NCBI RefSeq assembly: GCF_014647035.1
Contig: NZ_BMOK01000003.1
Coordinates: 248,001-312,000, forward strand
Reading direction: 5' to 3'
Source: Sporolactobacillus putidus
GTDB lineage: Bacteria > Bacillota > Bacilli > Bacillales > Sporolactobacillaceae
Length of the DNA stretch: 64,000 bases
Notes under the pieces: generated by a model
The model's database searches: none
Told to the model about the DNA's origin: nothing
What the model saw: only the letters and a program-made list of their open reading frames with translations
Made by a program: the position numbers and the translations under genes
In this document: in pieces, positions 34,819 to 44,683 of the stretch
Position numbering within the stretch: position 1 is the stretch's first letter
How the letters are laid out: each line of letters starts with the position of its first letter

Positions 34819-34908
34819 TTTATCTCCTCCCCATATCTGATCTCTTTACTTCTCTCTATAGTAATATCATAATGTCTTAGTGTTCATTGTAAAGACAAGG
34901 TGAAGCCT

Positions 34909-36992
34909 CTATGAAGGATCCCCCGCATTCAACTGCCCGAGCAACTGTTTCAGATGAATCACCGGCAGATGGCAGACAAAACCTTCGCATAGGAAATAAG
35001 TCGTCCGGCCGCCGATCGGTGAGTAGATCGTTAAACCTTCATTCATTGTTTTCATATTTTCCTGATCACCGGCAAAAAGAATCACTTCCGGAAGAAACAG
35101 TGATCGAAGCGTCCGTACCGCCTCTTCAAAGTTATCCCCTGTCAGGCCTTCCAAAACAATCAGTTCTTTCGGAACGGAAGCGTGGAAAAGCAAGGCCGTC
35201 AGCATAAACGTGTAGCCGGACGGATAAGCCGAAACTTCTTCCGCAAAAGCGGAAAGTACATTTTCTGCATCTTCCGCATAGTGGCTGTCTCCTGTTCTCT
35301 CCGAGAGACGGAGCAGCAGATAGGCAGCCGTGCTGTTTCCTGAGGGGATCGCACCATCATAGGCTTCCTTTGGCCGTATGATCAGTTTTTTCTGCTCATT
35401 GCTGTAAAAACTGAACGCCCCGTCCTGTTTATCCCTGAACTGTGCGATCATTTCATCAGCGTAACGTTTCATTTTTTCCAGGTAAGCGGGATTGAACGTT
35501 GCTTCATAGAGGGCCTCACAGGCGAGCGACAGAAAAGCATAGTCATCCAGATAAGCGGAGTACTTCGCTTCACCATCGCGAAAACGCGCCATTAATTTTC
35601 CATCCCGGATCAAATAGGTTTCAATAAACGTAAAAGCAGATTCCGCCAAGTTTACATAATTTTTTTTATGTATCGCTGCACCTGCTTTTGCCAGCGCAAT
35701 GATCATGAGCGCGTTCCAAGAAGTCAGAATCTTATCGTCTTTGTGAGGATGTATACGGTCGTCTCGTGCTTTAAGTAACTTCTTCCTCCCCTGATCTAAA
35801 GCTGTCGTGAGCTCCTGTTCATTGACGGAGAATTTCTTAGCCAGGTCGGCCGGATCAGTCCCAATCAAGTTCGGTATACTCTTCCCTTCAAAATTTCCAT
35901 CGGGAGTCACATGGTAGGCGGCACAGAAAAGCTCCGCCTGCTTTTCTCCAAGAACTTTACGCACTTCATCCTGAGACCAAACATAGTACTTGCCTTCGAC
36001 CCCTTCTGAATCCGCGTCCTCCGCAGAGTAGAACCCGCCCTCGGGATCACGCAGTTCCCGTTCACAGTAAGTGAAAATATCATCAACGGTTTTTTTATAA
36101 GATGAATTTCCGGTGACCTGAAAAGCTTCCGTATAGGCCATCGCTAAGAGCGCCTGATCATAGAGCATTTTCTCAAAATGCGGAACAAGCCACTTTTCAT
36201 CTGTTGAATAGCGGGCAAATCCGCCGCCGATATGGTCATGGATGCCGCCCGCCCTTATCGCATCAAGCGTCTTTCTGACTATTTCGGTTGCCTGCCCATT
36301 TTTTCTCGACCGGGCATAGCGGAGTAAAAACATCAGCTGATGCGGCGCCGGGAACTTAGGCGCGTGACCAAAACCGCCATGCTGCGGATCAAAGTTTTGT
36401 AAAAGCTGCGAGAAAGCCGTGTCCGCAATATCTTTGGCAAGGGGCAAACGCCTCCTCGTTTTCTCGGAAAGTGTTTCGACAATCTGATTCCCTAAACGTT
36501 CAATTTTATCGGGGTTCTCGTCATACTGCTGTTTTAGTGAAATGAGGACATCTTTAAATCCCGGGCGCCCATAGATGCTTTGTCTCGGGAAATAGGTTCC
36601 TGCATAGAAGGGTTTCTGATCCGGTGTCAGAAACACGTTCAAAGGCCATCCGCCTTGTCCGGTGAGTGCCTGACATACTTTCATGTACACCGCGTCAATA
36701 TCCGGACGTTCCTCGCGGTCCACCTTGATGGATACATAATACTTATTTAATATCCTTGCTGTCTCCTCATCTTCAAATGACTCGTGCGCCATGACATGGC
36801 ACCAGTGACATGTAGCTTTACGATACCAACTCAGGAATACCCAATAGATACGAAAACAGGTTTATTTTCGCGTTTCGCTTTGTCAAATGCATCTTCTCCC
36901 CATGGATACCAGTCAACCGGGTTATATGCATGTTGAAGCAGATATGGGGATTTTTCAGCGATTAATCGATTGGGTTTCTTATTGGTCGGCAT
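34909..36992 (-). pseudogene. yyaL: YyaL-type thioredoxin-domain protein, disrupted by a 20-nt insertion
   Basis: Reading from ATG 36992 (RBS AAGGTGG) gives the family N-terminus: [20 protein letters not shown], then [10 protein letters not shown] and a stop. The conserved continuation TCHWCHVMAHESFEDEETA appears in another frame. Removing the 20 nt at 36814-36833 joins GYS to TCHWC exactly. Beyond it the frame is open for about 620 codons and includes the (alpha/alpha)6 barrel-like region. The insertion falls at the CxxC active site, so no intact product is expected unless the sequence is wrong; a fragment could start at an internal ATG (36792). Confidence 0.88.
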
Positions 36993-37071
36993 AGAACCAC
37001 CTTCTTTCTTTTCGGGATTTCTTTTTTATCTTACCCTAAAGAATACAGGAAACACTAATCTTTTGCGGTCC

Positions 37072-37120
37072 TTAAAAAAAAAAATAAAAACCGTACGTTT
37101 GAATAAATCATCGATCGGTT
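37072..37120 (-). terminator. terminator after the duplicated-domain gene
   Basis: Minus-strand AACCG-AT-CG and CG-TA-CGGTT pair with a 2x2 internal loop, followed by TTTTATTTTTTTTTT. It lies about 170 nt past the stop. The rest of 36993-37292 shows nothing else. Confidence 0.6.
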
Positions 37121-37292
37121 CTTAAGGAAGACTTTATTTTATGACTGCGAACTTTTTCTCTTTGTAAAACCTCTCTTTTCTGAATGGAAAGGATCATCAC
37201 TCACTGAGAAATGATTAAAGGATTGAAAGGAAGGTGGAATAGTTTATCATCCTTATTACAACTCTTCTCTTTTAGGGCAAAAATGAAATGTA

Positions 37293-38993
37293 TCATCTAA
37301 TTTCAATACCGCTTTTTGAAATGACGATGTCCCACATTTTACTGTTTAATTCGTAATAACTCGCATCAGGATACAATTTTCTCAGATACTTTCCCATAAC
37401 AATGCTGTCAATCAAATAATTATTAAGCCCTTGATCCCATTGCTGAGGATGAATTTCATGATATCCAATTGGATTTAATAGTCGTTTCGTGGTTTTATTT
37501 ATTGAAGCCGGAACACAGACCATCCACCAGTCCCAGGCGGGCTGTCCCATACAGAGTCCGTCATCTGGATAAATTGAAATTAAGTTTTTATCAAAAAAGA
37601 AATAATCAACGCCATTGCTGAGCGTGCCATGGGAATCACTAATATGGTTGACATCAATTCGATGTCCATAAACAAGACTGTCTAATGCTTCTTCGTAAAT
37701 ACCGTTAACGAAATCCTGCTTTACATCTTTAAATTGGATATCAGAATTGATGATTCCGACAACATCATAATCCGTGCTATCCAGGTAACGCATAAAATCA
37801 TAGATGTAAATATAGGGTTTTCCGTATTTTTCTTTAGCACTTCTTTCTACAACATGGAACTCGATATCAGGGAAATACGATTGAAGATTGTCTGCTTCTT
37901 CTTTGGTATTCAAAGAAACGACGTCAAAACCCGCATATAACCATGATTGTATGGCCCTTTTTTGTGTCTCTATCCGATCAGGTCCAATAGAAGTGGCAAC
38001 TAAAATGGGTTTAAGGTTTTCTCGATTTGAAATGACAGGAATTTCTGTTTCTTTATTCTGCGTTTCAAGTCCCGCATTTGAATCATCTTCGAGAGCATAT
38101 TCCGCATCTTCCATCTTATATTCAATCCCGCTTTTTGAAATAACGATGTCCCACATTTTACTATTTAGTTCATCTTTTGTTGCATCGGGATACAATTTTT
38201 GAAGATAATTTTTGAAAACGATACTTTCGATGAGATACTGGTTAAGCGATTCATACCACTCCTTGGGGTGGATTTGATGCAGGGCGATTTTGCTTAACAC
38301 CCGCTTCGTAGGTATATTTTTTGAAGCCGCAACACAGACCATCCACCAGTCCCAAGCGGGCTGTCCTATACAAAGTCCATCATCCGGATAAATAGAAATG
38401 ACGTTTTTATCAAAAAAGAAATAATCAACTCCATTTCTAAGGGTGCCGTAGGAATCATTAAGATTCTTTACATCAAGCCGATGTCCGTAAACAAGACTGT
38501 CCGCTGCTTCTTGGCAAATAAAATCCAGAAAATCATCCTGAACACCTTTAAAGTGGATATCGGAATTGACAATGCCAACAATGTTATAATCCGTGCTGTC
38601 CAGATAGCGCATAAAATCATAAATATAAACATAGGGTTTCCCGTATCTTTCTTTAGCGCTTCTTTCAACGATATGGAACTGCATATTAGGGAAATGGTGT
38701 TGAAGCCGATCAGCTTCTTCTTTAGTATTTAAGGAAACGACTTTAAAACCTAGTTTCAACCATGTGTCAATTGCTGTGATCTGTGTTTCAATTCTGCTGG
38801 GTGTAACAGAGGTTGCGATCAATATACTTTTTGTACTTTCCGTGTTCTTTGATCCTTCACTATCTTTTAATTCATTATTCTCTTGATCGATTCGTTCGGT
38901 TTTGCTTTCTGTAATTTTTTCCACTCTATCCTGAAGGGCTCTAAAGCTGAAATTTTCATGTTTTTGAAAGATACTCAATTGATCCGACTGCAT
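37293..38993 (-). CDS. protein with two tandem copies of a glycosyltransferase-like domain
   Basis: 566 residues: a charged N-terminal segment (1-55), copy 1 (about 57-292), a linker, and copy 2 (about 330-566). The copies share long identical stretches, among them YIYDFMRYLDSTDY, FFFDK and QPAWDWWMVCV. Each has an NSD motif after a hydrophobic strand (GIVNSDIHF at 141-148 and GIINSDIQF near 414), like the metal-binding DxD of GT-A glycosyltransferases, and later DDGLC. No signal peptide is seen. It follows manC, which suggests a role in glycan assembly; the glycosyltransferase call is inference and no named family is recognised. Confidence 0.6.
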   Translation of the reverse strand: MQSDQLSIFQKHENFSFRALQDRVEKITESKTERIDQENNELKDSEGSKNTESTKSILIATSVTPSRIETQITAIDTWLKLGFKVVSLNTKEEADRLQHHFPNMQFHIVERSAKERYGKPYVYIYDFMRYLDSTDYNIVGIVNSDIHFKGVQDDFLDFICQEAADSLVYGHRLDVKNLNDSYGTLRNGVDYFFFDKNVISIYPDDGLCIGQPAWDWWMVCVAASKNIPTKRVLSKIALHQIHPKEWYESLNQYLIESIVFKNYLQKLYPDATKDELNSKMWDIVISKSGIEYKMEDAEYALEDDSNAGLETQNKETEIPVISNRENLKPILVATSIGPDRIETQKRAIQSWLYAGFDVVSLNTKEEADNLQSYFPDIEFHVVERSAKEKYGKPYIYIYDFMRYLDSTDYDVVGIINSDIQFKDVKQDFVNGIYEEALDSLVYGHRIDVNHISDSHGTLSNGVDYFFFDKNLISIYPDDGLCMGQPAWDWWMVCVPASINKTTKRLLNPIGYHEIHPQQWDQGLNNYLIDSIVMGKYLRKLYPDASYYELNSKMWDIVISKSGIEIR

Positions 38994-39135
38994 AAAACAC
39001 CTCTCCCTATAAATTTTCTTCCAAAAACAAAATATGCCGTCTTCTAAAAGTCTTCTATTCTTTAATCATCGAATGCCATTTATTGACGAAATCCATTCTA
39101 AAAGAATCATGGTTATCTTACCTGAGCGGCCCGGT

Positions 39136-40203
39136 TTATAAATATTTTTCATATCCATTTTTCTTTAGCATTCTAACAAGAGCTTTCACGTCCTGTGCCC
39201 TTGTTTTCGGACACACAATAACCATACCATCGATTTCCATGATGATCATGTCACTAAGTCCTATCGTAGTTATTAGACTATCAAGACTGTAGATCGTGGA
39301 ATTCTCAGTATCTATGCCCAAATGTTTTCCAAAGATAGAATTATTATGATCGTCTGTGGCGAGTAAGATGGAAACAGCGTCCAGGCTTCCTATGTCGTAC
39401 CAATCGAAATCGCCTTTTATCGCAAGCAAGTTATGACTTTTTTCAAGGAATGCATAGTCAAAGGATATATCTTCCAGACTGCTGTAGGCGGTTTCAATAC
39501 TGGAGAGAAAATCAGAAGTCCCTTTATAAGTTAAGGCCTCAGATAATCTTGCATAATGTTCGGGCATGAGATGCCGGATCCCAACTGCTAATACGTGTAA
39601 TTGCCCAGCAACCATACCGCTATTCCATAAATATTTATCCGCTTTGACATAGTCTTCTGCAGTTTCTCTATTCGGTTTCTCCTTAAATTGAACGACTTTT
39701 GATATCCCTTTTTGATCCTCGGAATCTATTTGAATATATCCGAACCCTGTGGACGGATAAGTCGGTTTAACACCGATGATCATTATTTTTCCACTGCTTT
39801 CAGCCGCCTGATAAGCCTGTCTAACGGTATTTTGATAATCAGTCTTATTCTTGACATAACTATCTGCCGGAATAAAACAGACCACTCCGCGGCCAAACAT
39901 TTTTTCTAAATATAAGGTTGCGTAGGCGATGGACGCTGCCGTATTTTTTTTTAGGGGATCCGAGATTATATTTGAAATAGGAATTAAATCCTTAACGGCT
40001 TCTTTTGTCATATCAAGATAAACTTTGCTTGTAATGACAAAGCAATTTTCTGCTGGAATCACTTCACATATACGTTCAATGGTTTGAACGAGAAATGACT
40101 TGTTGCCATCAACACTAATAAACTGCTTAGGTTTACTTTCCCTGGAGAGAGGCCACAGCCTTGTCCCAGAACCTCCTGCCAGAATGACAGCGTATTTTTC
40201 CAT
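39136..40203 (-). CDS. manC: mannose-1-phosphate guanylyltransferase
   Basis: 355 residues with the nucleotidyltransferase signature AGGSGTRLWPLSRESKPKQF at the N-terminus, then CFIPADSYV and WNSGMVAG, and ending at the size of the single-domain enzyme. It makes GDP-mannose from mannose-1-phosphate and GTP. The ATG at 40203 has AGGAG 8 nt upstream; another in-frame ATG three codons earlier is close to the same RBS. Its product is the substrate of GMD, encoded upstream. Confidence 0.93.
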   Translation of the reverse strand: MEKYAVILAGGSGTRLWPLSRESKPKQFISVDGNKSFLVQTIERICEVIPAENCFVITSKVYLDMTKEAVKDLIPISNIISDPLKKNTAASIAYATLYLEKMFGRGVVCFIPADSYVKNKTDYQNTVRQAYQAAESSGKIMIIGVKPTYPSTGFGYIQIDSEDQKGISKVVQFKEKPNRETAEDYVKADKYLWNSGMVAGQLHVLAVGIRHLMPEHYARLSEALTYKGTSDFLSSIETAYSSLEDISFDYAFLEKSHNLLAIKGDFDWYDIGSLDAVSILLATDDHNNSIFGKHLGIDTENSTIYSLDSLITTIGLSDMIIMEIDGMVIVCPKTRAQDVKALVRMLKKNGYEKYL

Positions 40204-40260
40204 ATCATGCACTCCTGTTGGTTTAATGTAGATTGCTCAGAATTTAAGAATTCAAACAGA

Positions 40261-41180
40261 CTATGATTTCTGACTTTGAATGTAAGAATCATAAGTCATT
40301 TTGAGTCCTTCTTCTAAGCCGATCTTTGGTTTCCACCCTAATTTTTCTATTTTGGAATTATCTAATAATTTTCTGGGTGTTCCATCCGGCATACTCGAAT
40401 CAAACATGATGCCGCCTTTGTAACCAACTATTCTCTTAATAAGCGATGCAAGATCTTGAATGCTTATTTCTTGACCTGTGCCAATATTAATGTGTTCACT
40501 GCCATCATAATTTTCCATCAGATAGACGCATGCGTCTGCCAAATCCTCTGCAAATAAAAACTCTCTTAGAGGGGTTCCCGTACCCCACAATTCCACAGTC
40601 GGTTTATTTAATCTTTTAGCAACTTCCATTTTCGATATTAGGGCAGGAATCACATGAGAATCATCAAGATTGAATTTGTCATTTGGGCCGTAAAGGTTTG
40701 TAGGCATCGCACTGATAAAATTCATGCCATACTGTTCTCTATAATATCTGCACATTTTGAGTCCTGATATTTTTGCCAGAGCGTAGGCTTCATTTGTCGC
40801 CTCGAGCGGTCCTGTCAATAAATATTCTTCTTTAATCGGCTGAGGACACAGCTTGGGATAAATACAAGAGCTGCCTAAAAACAGAAGCTTCTTGACTTTA
40901 TAGTTAAATGCGCTTTTTATCACATTACACTCTATGAGCAGATTATCCATGGCAAAGTCCGGTTTGCTCCTATTCCCCCAACTTTGGCTGCTGCCAAAAA
41001 TACATAGTCAATTTTCTCTTCTGCAAAAAAATTTTCAACTGCTGCCTGATTCGTTAGATCAAGCTCTTCATGGGTTCTTCCGATTATAGTCTTATAACCC
41101 TTTCTGTTAAGACTTCTTACCAGAGCGGAACCGACAAGTCCTTGATGTCCTGCCACAAATATTCGGCCGTTTTTTTCCAT
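40261..41180 (-). pseudogene. fcl: GDP-L-fucose synthase, frameshifted
   Basis: The first frame (from ATG 41180, RBS AAAGGTG) gives the Rossmann N-terminus [20 protein letters not shown] through [13 protein letters not shown] and then stops. The rest, from [17 protein letters not shown] through GSSCIYP, the catalytic NEAYALAKISGLKM (Tyr-x3-Lys) and a complete C-terminus, lies in another frame. Compared with the family, where ANxTYPADFIYDNLLIE runs on, about 13 nt are missing around 40962. The enzyme would convert GDP-4-keto-6-deoxymannose to GDP-fucose; as read, it is inactive. Confidence 0.88.
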
Positions 41181-41198
41181 CGCAGTCAACACCTTTTG

Positions 41199-42239
41199 CT
41201 ATTCATAATTTGTTGAATAACCATTTTGATCGCTTTTAACCATCATTTCGACGAGTTGTTCAAAGGAAACTTTTTCCCCCCAGCCAAGTTTGTTCTTCGC
41301 TTTAGAAGGATCCCCTAAGAGTAAATAAACCTCACTTGGTCTGAAGTACTTGCTGTTGACCGATATCAATTCTTTGCCGGTGTCCGCATCGATACCTTTC
41401 TCATCTAAACCTTCACCTGTCCAAATCAATTTAATGCCGGCAAATCTAAAGGCAAGTTCGCAAAATTCCCTCACAGTATGTGTCTCTCCCGTAGCAATCA
41501 CATAGTCGTCAGGCCGATCCTGCTGAAGCATTAACCACATCGCTTCCACATAATCACCGGCAAACCCCCAGTCCCTTTTTGCATTTAAATTTCCTAAAAC
41601 GAGCTTTTCCTGTTTTCCGTTCAATATATTGGCGATCCCTGTTGTAATTTTTCTGGTCACGAAGGTTTTGCCTCGTCTTGGCGATTCGTGATTAAAAAGG
41701 ATTCCGTTGCAGGCGAACAAACCATACGCTTCCCTATAGTTCACCGTTATCCAGTAGGCATAGAGCTTCGCTGCTGCATAGGGGCTTCTCGGATAAAAGG
41801 GGGTGTTTTCGTTCTGAGGGATCTCTCTAACCATGCCATATAATTCACTCGATGAAGCTTGATAAAATCTAATATTTGGATTTATTTCTTTAATGCATTC
41901 CAGTATACGCAAAGTACCTAATGCATTAACGTCCGATGTGAATTCCGGAATATCAAATGAAACCCTTACATGGCTCTGGGCTCCCAGATTATAAAATTCA
42001 GCTGGTTGAATCGTGTAAATTAATTTACTTAAACTATTTGAATCACTTAAATCTCCATAGTGGAGAAATAATCTTTGTTGATCGTTGGATTGGTTTTTCA
42101 ATAAGTGATCGATTCTTTCAGTGTTCGGGGAACTGCTTCGTCGAACAATGCCATGAACTTCATAGCCCTTCCTGAGAAGAAGCTCGGCTAAATAGGATCC
42201 GTCCTGCCCAGTAATACCGGTAATTATGGCTTTTTTCAT
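41199..42239 (-). CDS. gmd: GDP-mannose 4,6-dehydratase
   Basis: 346 residues, extended SDR family. The NADP-binding motif is [15 protein letters not shown], followed by [15 protein letters not shown], the SSSELYG segment and the catalytic Tyr-x3-Lys in [10 protein letters not shown]. It converts GDP-mannose to GDP-4-keto-6-deoxymannose, the branch point to fucose, rhamnose, talose or perosamine. It is the first gene of gmd-fcl-manC and the duplicated-domain gene. It is intact, unlike the following fcl. Confidence 0.95.
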   Translation of the reverse strand: MKKAIITGITGQDGSYLAELLLRKGYEVHGIVRRSSSPNTERIDHLLKNQSNDQQRLFLHYGDLSDSNSLSKLIYTIQPAEFYNLGAQSHVRVSFDIPEFTSDVNALGTLRILECIKEINPNIRFYQASSSELYGMVREIPQNENTPFYPRSPYAAAKLYAYWITVNYREAYGLFACNGILFNHESPRRGKTFVTRKITTGIANILNGKQEKLVLGNLNAKRDWGFAGDYVEAMWLMLQQDRPDDYVIATGETHTVREFCELAFRFAGIKLIWTGEGLDEKGIDADTGKELISVNSKYFRPSEVYLLLGDPSKAKNKLGWGEKVSFEQLVEMMVKSDQNGYSTNYE

Positions 42240-42704
42240 TAGTTCAACACCTCATATCTCAATTACTTTATACGTTATTAATTTTTAGGCATTTTTGATT
42301 GTACTAGCACCTATTTATCGAAAAGTTGACGGATTGCCTGGCTAAAAGCAACACTTCCTCACGAAATGCTTCAATGGAATTTTCCGATAATCTATTTTTC
42401 CAGTCTATTTGTGAATCAAAGATAAGGCTGATTCTGGCAAATCAATTCTTCAGATAGAATCTCTGAATAGTCCGCTGAGACGCAGCGCTTTTTCGCAGCT
42501 GACATAAGCTGCCCGATTAGAGCCGGTTTCGATGGGTTTGACGAGAGAAAGCCTAAAGGGGAAAACATATAAGTTGGCTGAAGACCGGGATGTGGGGCAT
42601 TCTACCTGAGCATAAATAATAGAATGATTGGGACAAAACAAATGAGCGTGTTCGTTTTCTTGTTTGAACATTTTAGGAAGTAGAGGTATGAAATCGAAGA
42701 AAAA
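42240..42704. other. gene-free stretch of 465 bp
   Basis: It should hold the gmd promoter at its left end (AT-rich, 42240-42300). A minus-strand reading of 73 codons (42450-42671) lacks an RBS and a recognisable family and is not called. The composition of 42470-42600, more GC-rich than the flanks, suggests former coding or mobile DNA, but I cannot name it. Confidence 0.4.
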
Positions 42705-43811
42705 TTACTTTTTGAACATTATGTGATTGAGTGTCATTAATTCAAGCTGTTTTTGATTAATCTTAAATCCAATCCCCGCACCGTTCGGAACATGGATAAA
42801 ACCATTTTCGACATTAATTTCAGGTTCGATTATATCGTGCGGCCAGTAACGCGAGGAAGCGAACAAGTCTCCAGGAAGTGTGAAGCCTTTAAGCGCCGAA
42901 AGTGCAATATTGTGAGCTTTGGCCACACCGAATTCAATCATTCCTCCGCACCAAAGAGGGACTTGTTCCTTCAGGCAGAGACTGTGGATTTTAATGGCCT
43001 CGGTCCAGCCGCCCACTCGGGCCATTTTCAAATTAACGACCTTGCAACTTCTGAGTTTTAAAGCTGAACGTGCGTCATTAATCGAGCATATACTTTCATC
43101 CAGGCAGATCGGTGTTTTGATTTGATTCTGTAAAATCGCATGCTCCGCCAGGTCGTTGTATGAAAACGGTTGCTCAATCATTTGCAGCTTAAATGCGTCT
43201 AACTCTTTCAAATGTTCCAAATCCTGCAAAGAATAGGCTGAATTGGCGTCAGCCATCAATGATATATCTGGGAATCGGCTTCTGATCAAAGAGATCAATG
43301 CTACGTCTGTCGCACGGGAAATCTTTATTTTGTAACGCTGATAACCAGATGCTGAATAATGTTCAATCTGCCGCACTGCCTCTTCGCTATTTCTCGCAGC
43401 GATCACGGCACCTGCGGCAACTTTTTTTCTCACCGCGCCAAATAACCGGCCGATATACACATTTTTTTCCTTTGCGTACAAATCCCATATAGCCTGACTT
43501 AAGCCTGATTTGGCCATGTTGTTCCTTCGGATTCCGGACCATCGTGAATCCAGCTCTTGAGGCTCGGAAAATTCCTTTTGAAGAGTAATGGGAATTAAAT
43601 AGTCGCGAAGCATAAGCCAGCACGTGGCGATTGTTTCCTCCGTATACCAGGGACTTGAAAAGGGATCGGCTTCTCCGTAGCCGATTCTTCCCTCTCGATC
43701 TTTTACTTCAATAATAATGGCTTCCCGCTTTGTAACTGTTTCAAGATGAGTGATGAAAGGCGTTTTCAGCGGTGATGAAATTAATCGAAGTGTAATCGAA
43801 TCAATCTTCAT
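42705..43811 (-). CDS. menC: o-succinylbenzoate synthase
   Basis: 368 residues, enolase superfamily, similar in size to Bacillus MenC (371). Catalytic and metal residues are visible: the Lys-x-Lys acid/base pair in YKIKISR, metal ligands Asp in LMADANSAY, Glu in LQMIEQPFSY and Asp in ICLDESI, and Lys in VVNLKMARVGG. It dehydrates SHCHC to o-succinylbenzoate. The ATG at 43811 has a GGGGTGATG context; an upstream start at 43856 is within the intergenic leader. N-succinylamino acid racemase activity is common in this family, but the men neighbours favour MenC. Confidence 0.9.
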   Translation of the reverse strand: MKIDSITLRLISSPLKTPFITHLETVTKREAIIIEVKDREGRIGYGEADPFSSPWYTEETIATCWLMLRDYLIPITLQKEFSEPQELDSRWSGIRRNNMAKSGLSQAIWDLYAKEKNVYIGRLFGAVRKKVAAGAVIAARNSEEAVRQIEHYSASGYQRYKIKISRATDVALISLIRSRFPDISLMADANSAYSLQDLEHLKELDAFKLQMIEQPFSYNDLAEHAILQNQIKTPICLDESICSINDARSALKLRSCKVVNLKMARVGGWTEAIKIHSLCLKEQVPLWCGGMIEFGVAKAHNIALSALKGFTLPGDLFASSRYWPHDIIEPEINVENGFIHVPNGAGIGFKINQKQLELMTLNHIMFKK

Positions 43812-43861
43812 GTCATCACCCCAATTAAGTTGAATAAAAATATATCGGCACAGCAAAAGGC

Positions 43862-44683
43862 CTATTTTGCTTCGGCGTGCGCCATCAGAAACTTTATGAC
43901 TATCTGAGAAAAAACTAAATTATTTTCAAGATGGACCGCATGACCAACCGAGTGAATAACCTGCCAGTCCGCTTTTTTAAAATGTTTTCGCATCCGATCA
44001 GCAATTCTGCAAAATTTCTCATCAAGCTGACCTGTAATCAGAAAAACCGGAAAAGAAAACGACTCGAGATCGTTCCAAAACGACGGCTGGGAACCGGTGC
44101 CCATGCCAAGCAGGCTGCCTGCCAGTCCGTTTTCGCTGCCCGCAAGGCGTTCGTTCCTCAGTGTGTCTCGTTTATTTTGCGGCATCTTCTTTTGAGATTC
44201 AAAGAGAGGAATATTCTCCCAATAATCAACAAACCGTTGAAGGCCCGAGTTCCTGATCCGTTCTGCAAGCTTCCGGTCATGATTCCTGCGCGCCCTTCTG
44301 CTTTCTTCATCCGAAAGTCCAGGGGAAGTACTTTCAAGTATCAGGCTCTGAACACGGTTAGGGTGTGTACAGGCAAAACCGAGTGCGAGTCGGCCGCCCA
44401 TCGAATAGCCCAAAATATGTACTTTCTCAAGCTTCAGCGTATCCATCAAGGCTGCCAGGTCATTCAGCGCTTCACCCATTGCGTATCGCCGCGGATCTGC
44501 CGGACACGCCGTCCGGCCGTGTCCGATTAAATCGACCTTTATCAGCTGGAAATATTCACCTAGTGTTTTATCAAGAAACTGCCACGTTCCGAGACTGCCC
44601 GTAAATCCATGAAGAAGCAGCACCGGTTCGCCTTTGCCAAGCACTTCAATATGGTAGGTGATTCCGCGAATCGTTAAAATCAT
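43862..44683 (-). CDS. menH: SHCHC synthase MenH
   Basis: 273 residues, alpha/beta hydrolase fold: LLLHGFTGSLGTW (oxyanion loop), nucleophile Ser in LGYSMGGRLALG, Asp in ITGQLDEKF and His in HSVGHAVHLEN. It eliminates pyruvate from SEPHCHC in menaquinone synthesis. Its start overlaps the menD stop by 4 bp (ATGA, 44680-44683), and menC follows after 50 nt. Confidence 0.93.
   Translation of the reverse strand: MILTIRGITYHIEVLGKGEPVLLLHGFTGSLGTWQFLDKTLGEYFQLIKVDLIGHGRTACPADPRRYAMGEALNDLAALMDTLKLEKVHILGYSMGGRLALGFACTHPNRVQSLILESTSPGLSDEESRRARRNHDRKLAERIRNSGLQRFVDYWENIPLFESQKKMPQNKRDTLRNERLAGSENGLAGSLLGMGTGSQPSFWNDLESFSFPVFLITGQLDEKFCRIADRMRKHFKKADWQVIHSVGHAVHLENNLVFSQIVIKFLMAHAEAK

Noticed and set aside
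42450-42671. 73-codon minus-strand frame
   Set aside because: No RBS, no recognised family and irregular composition; kept only as part of the gene-free note.
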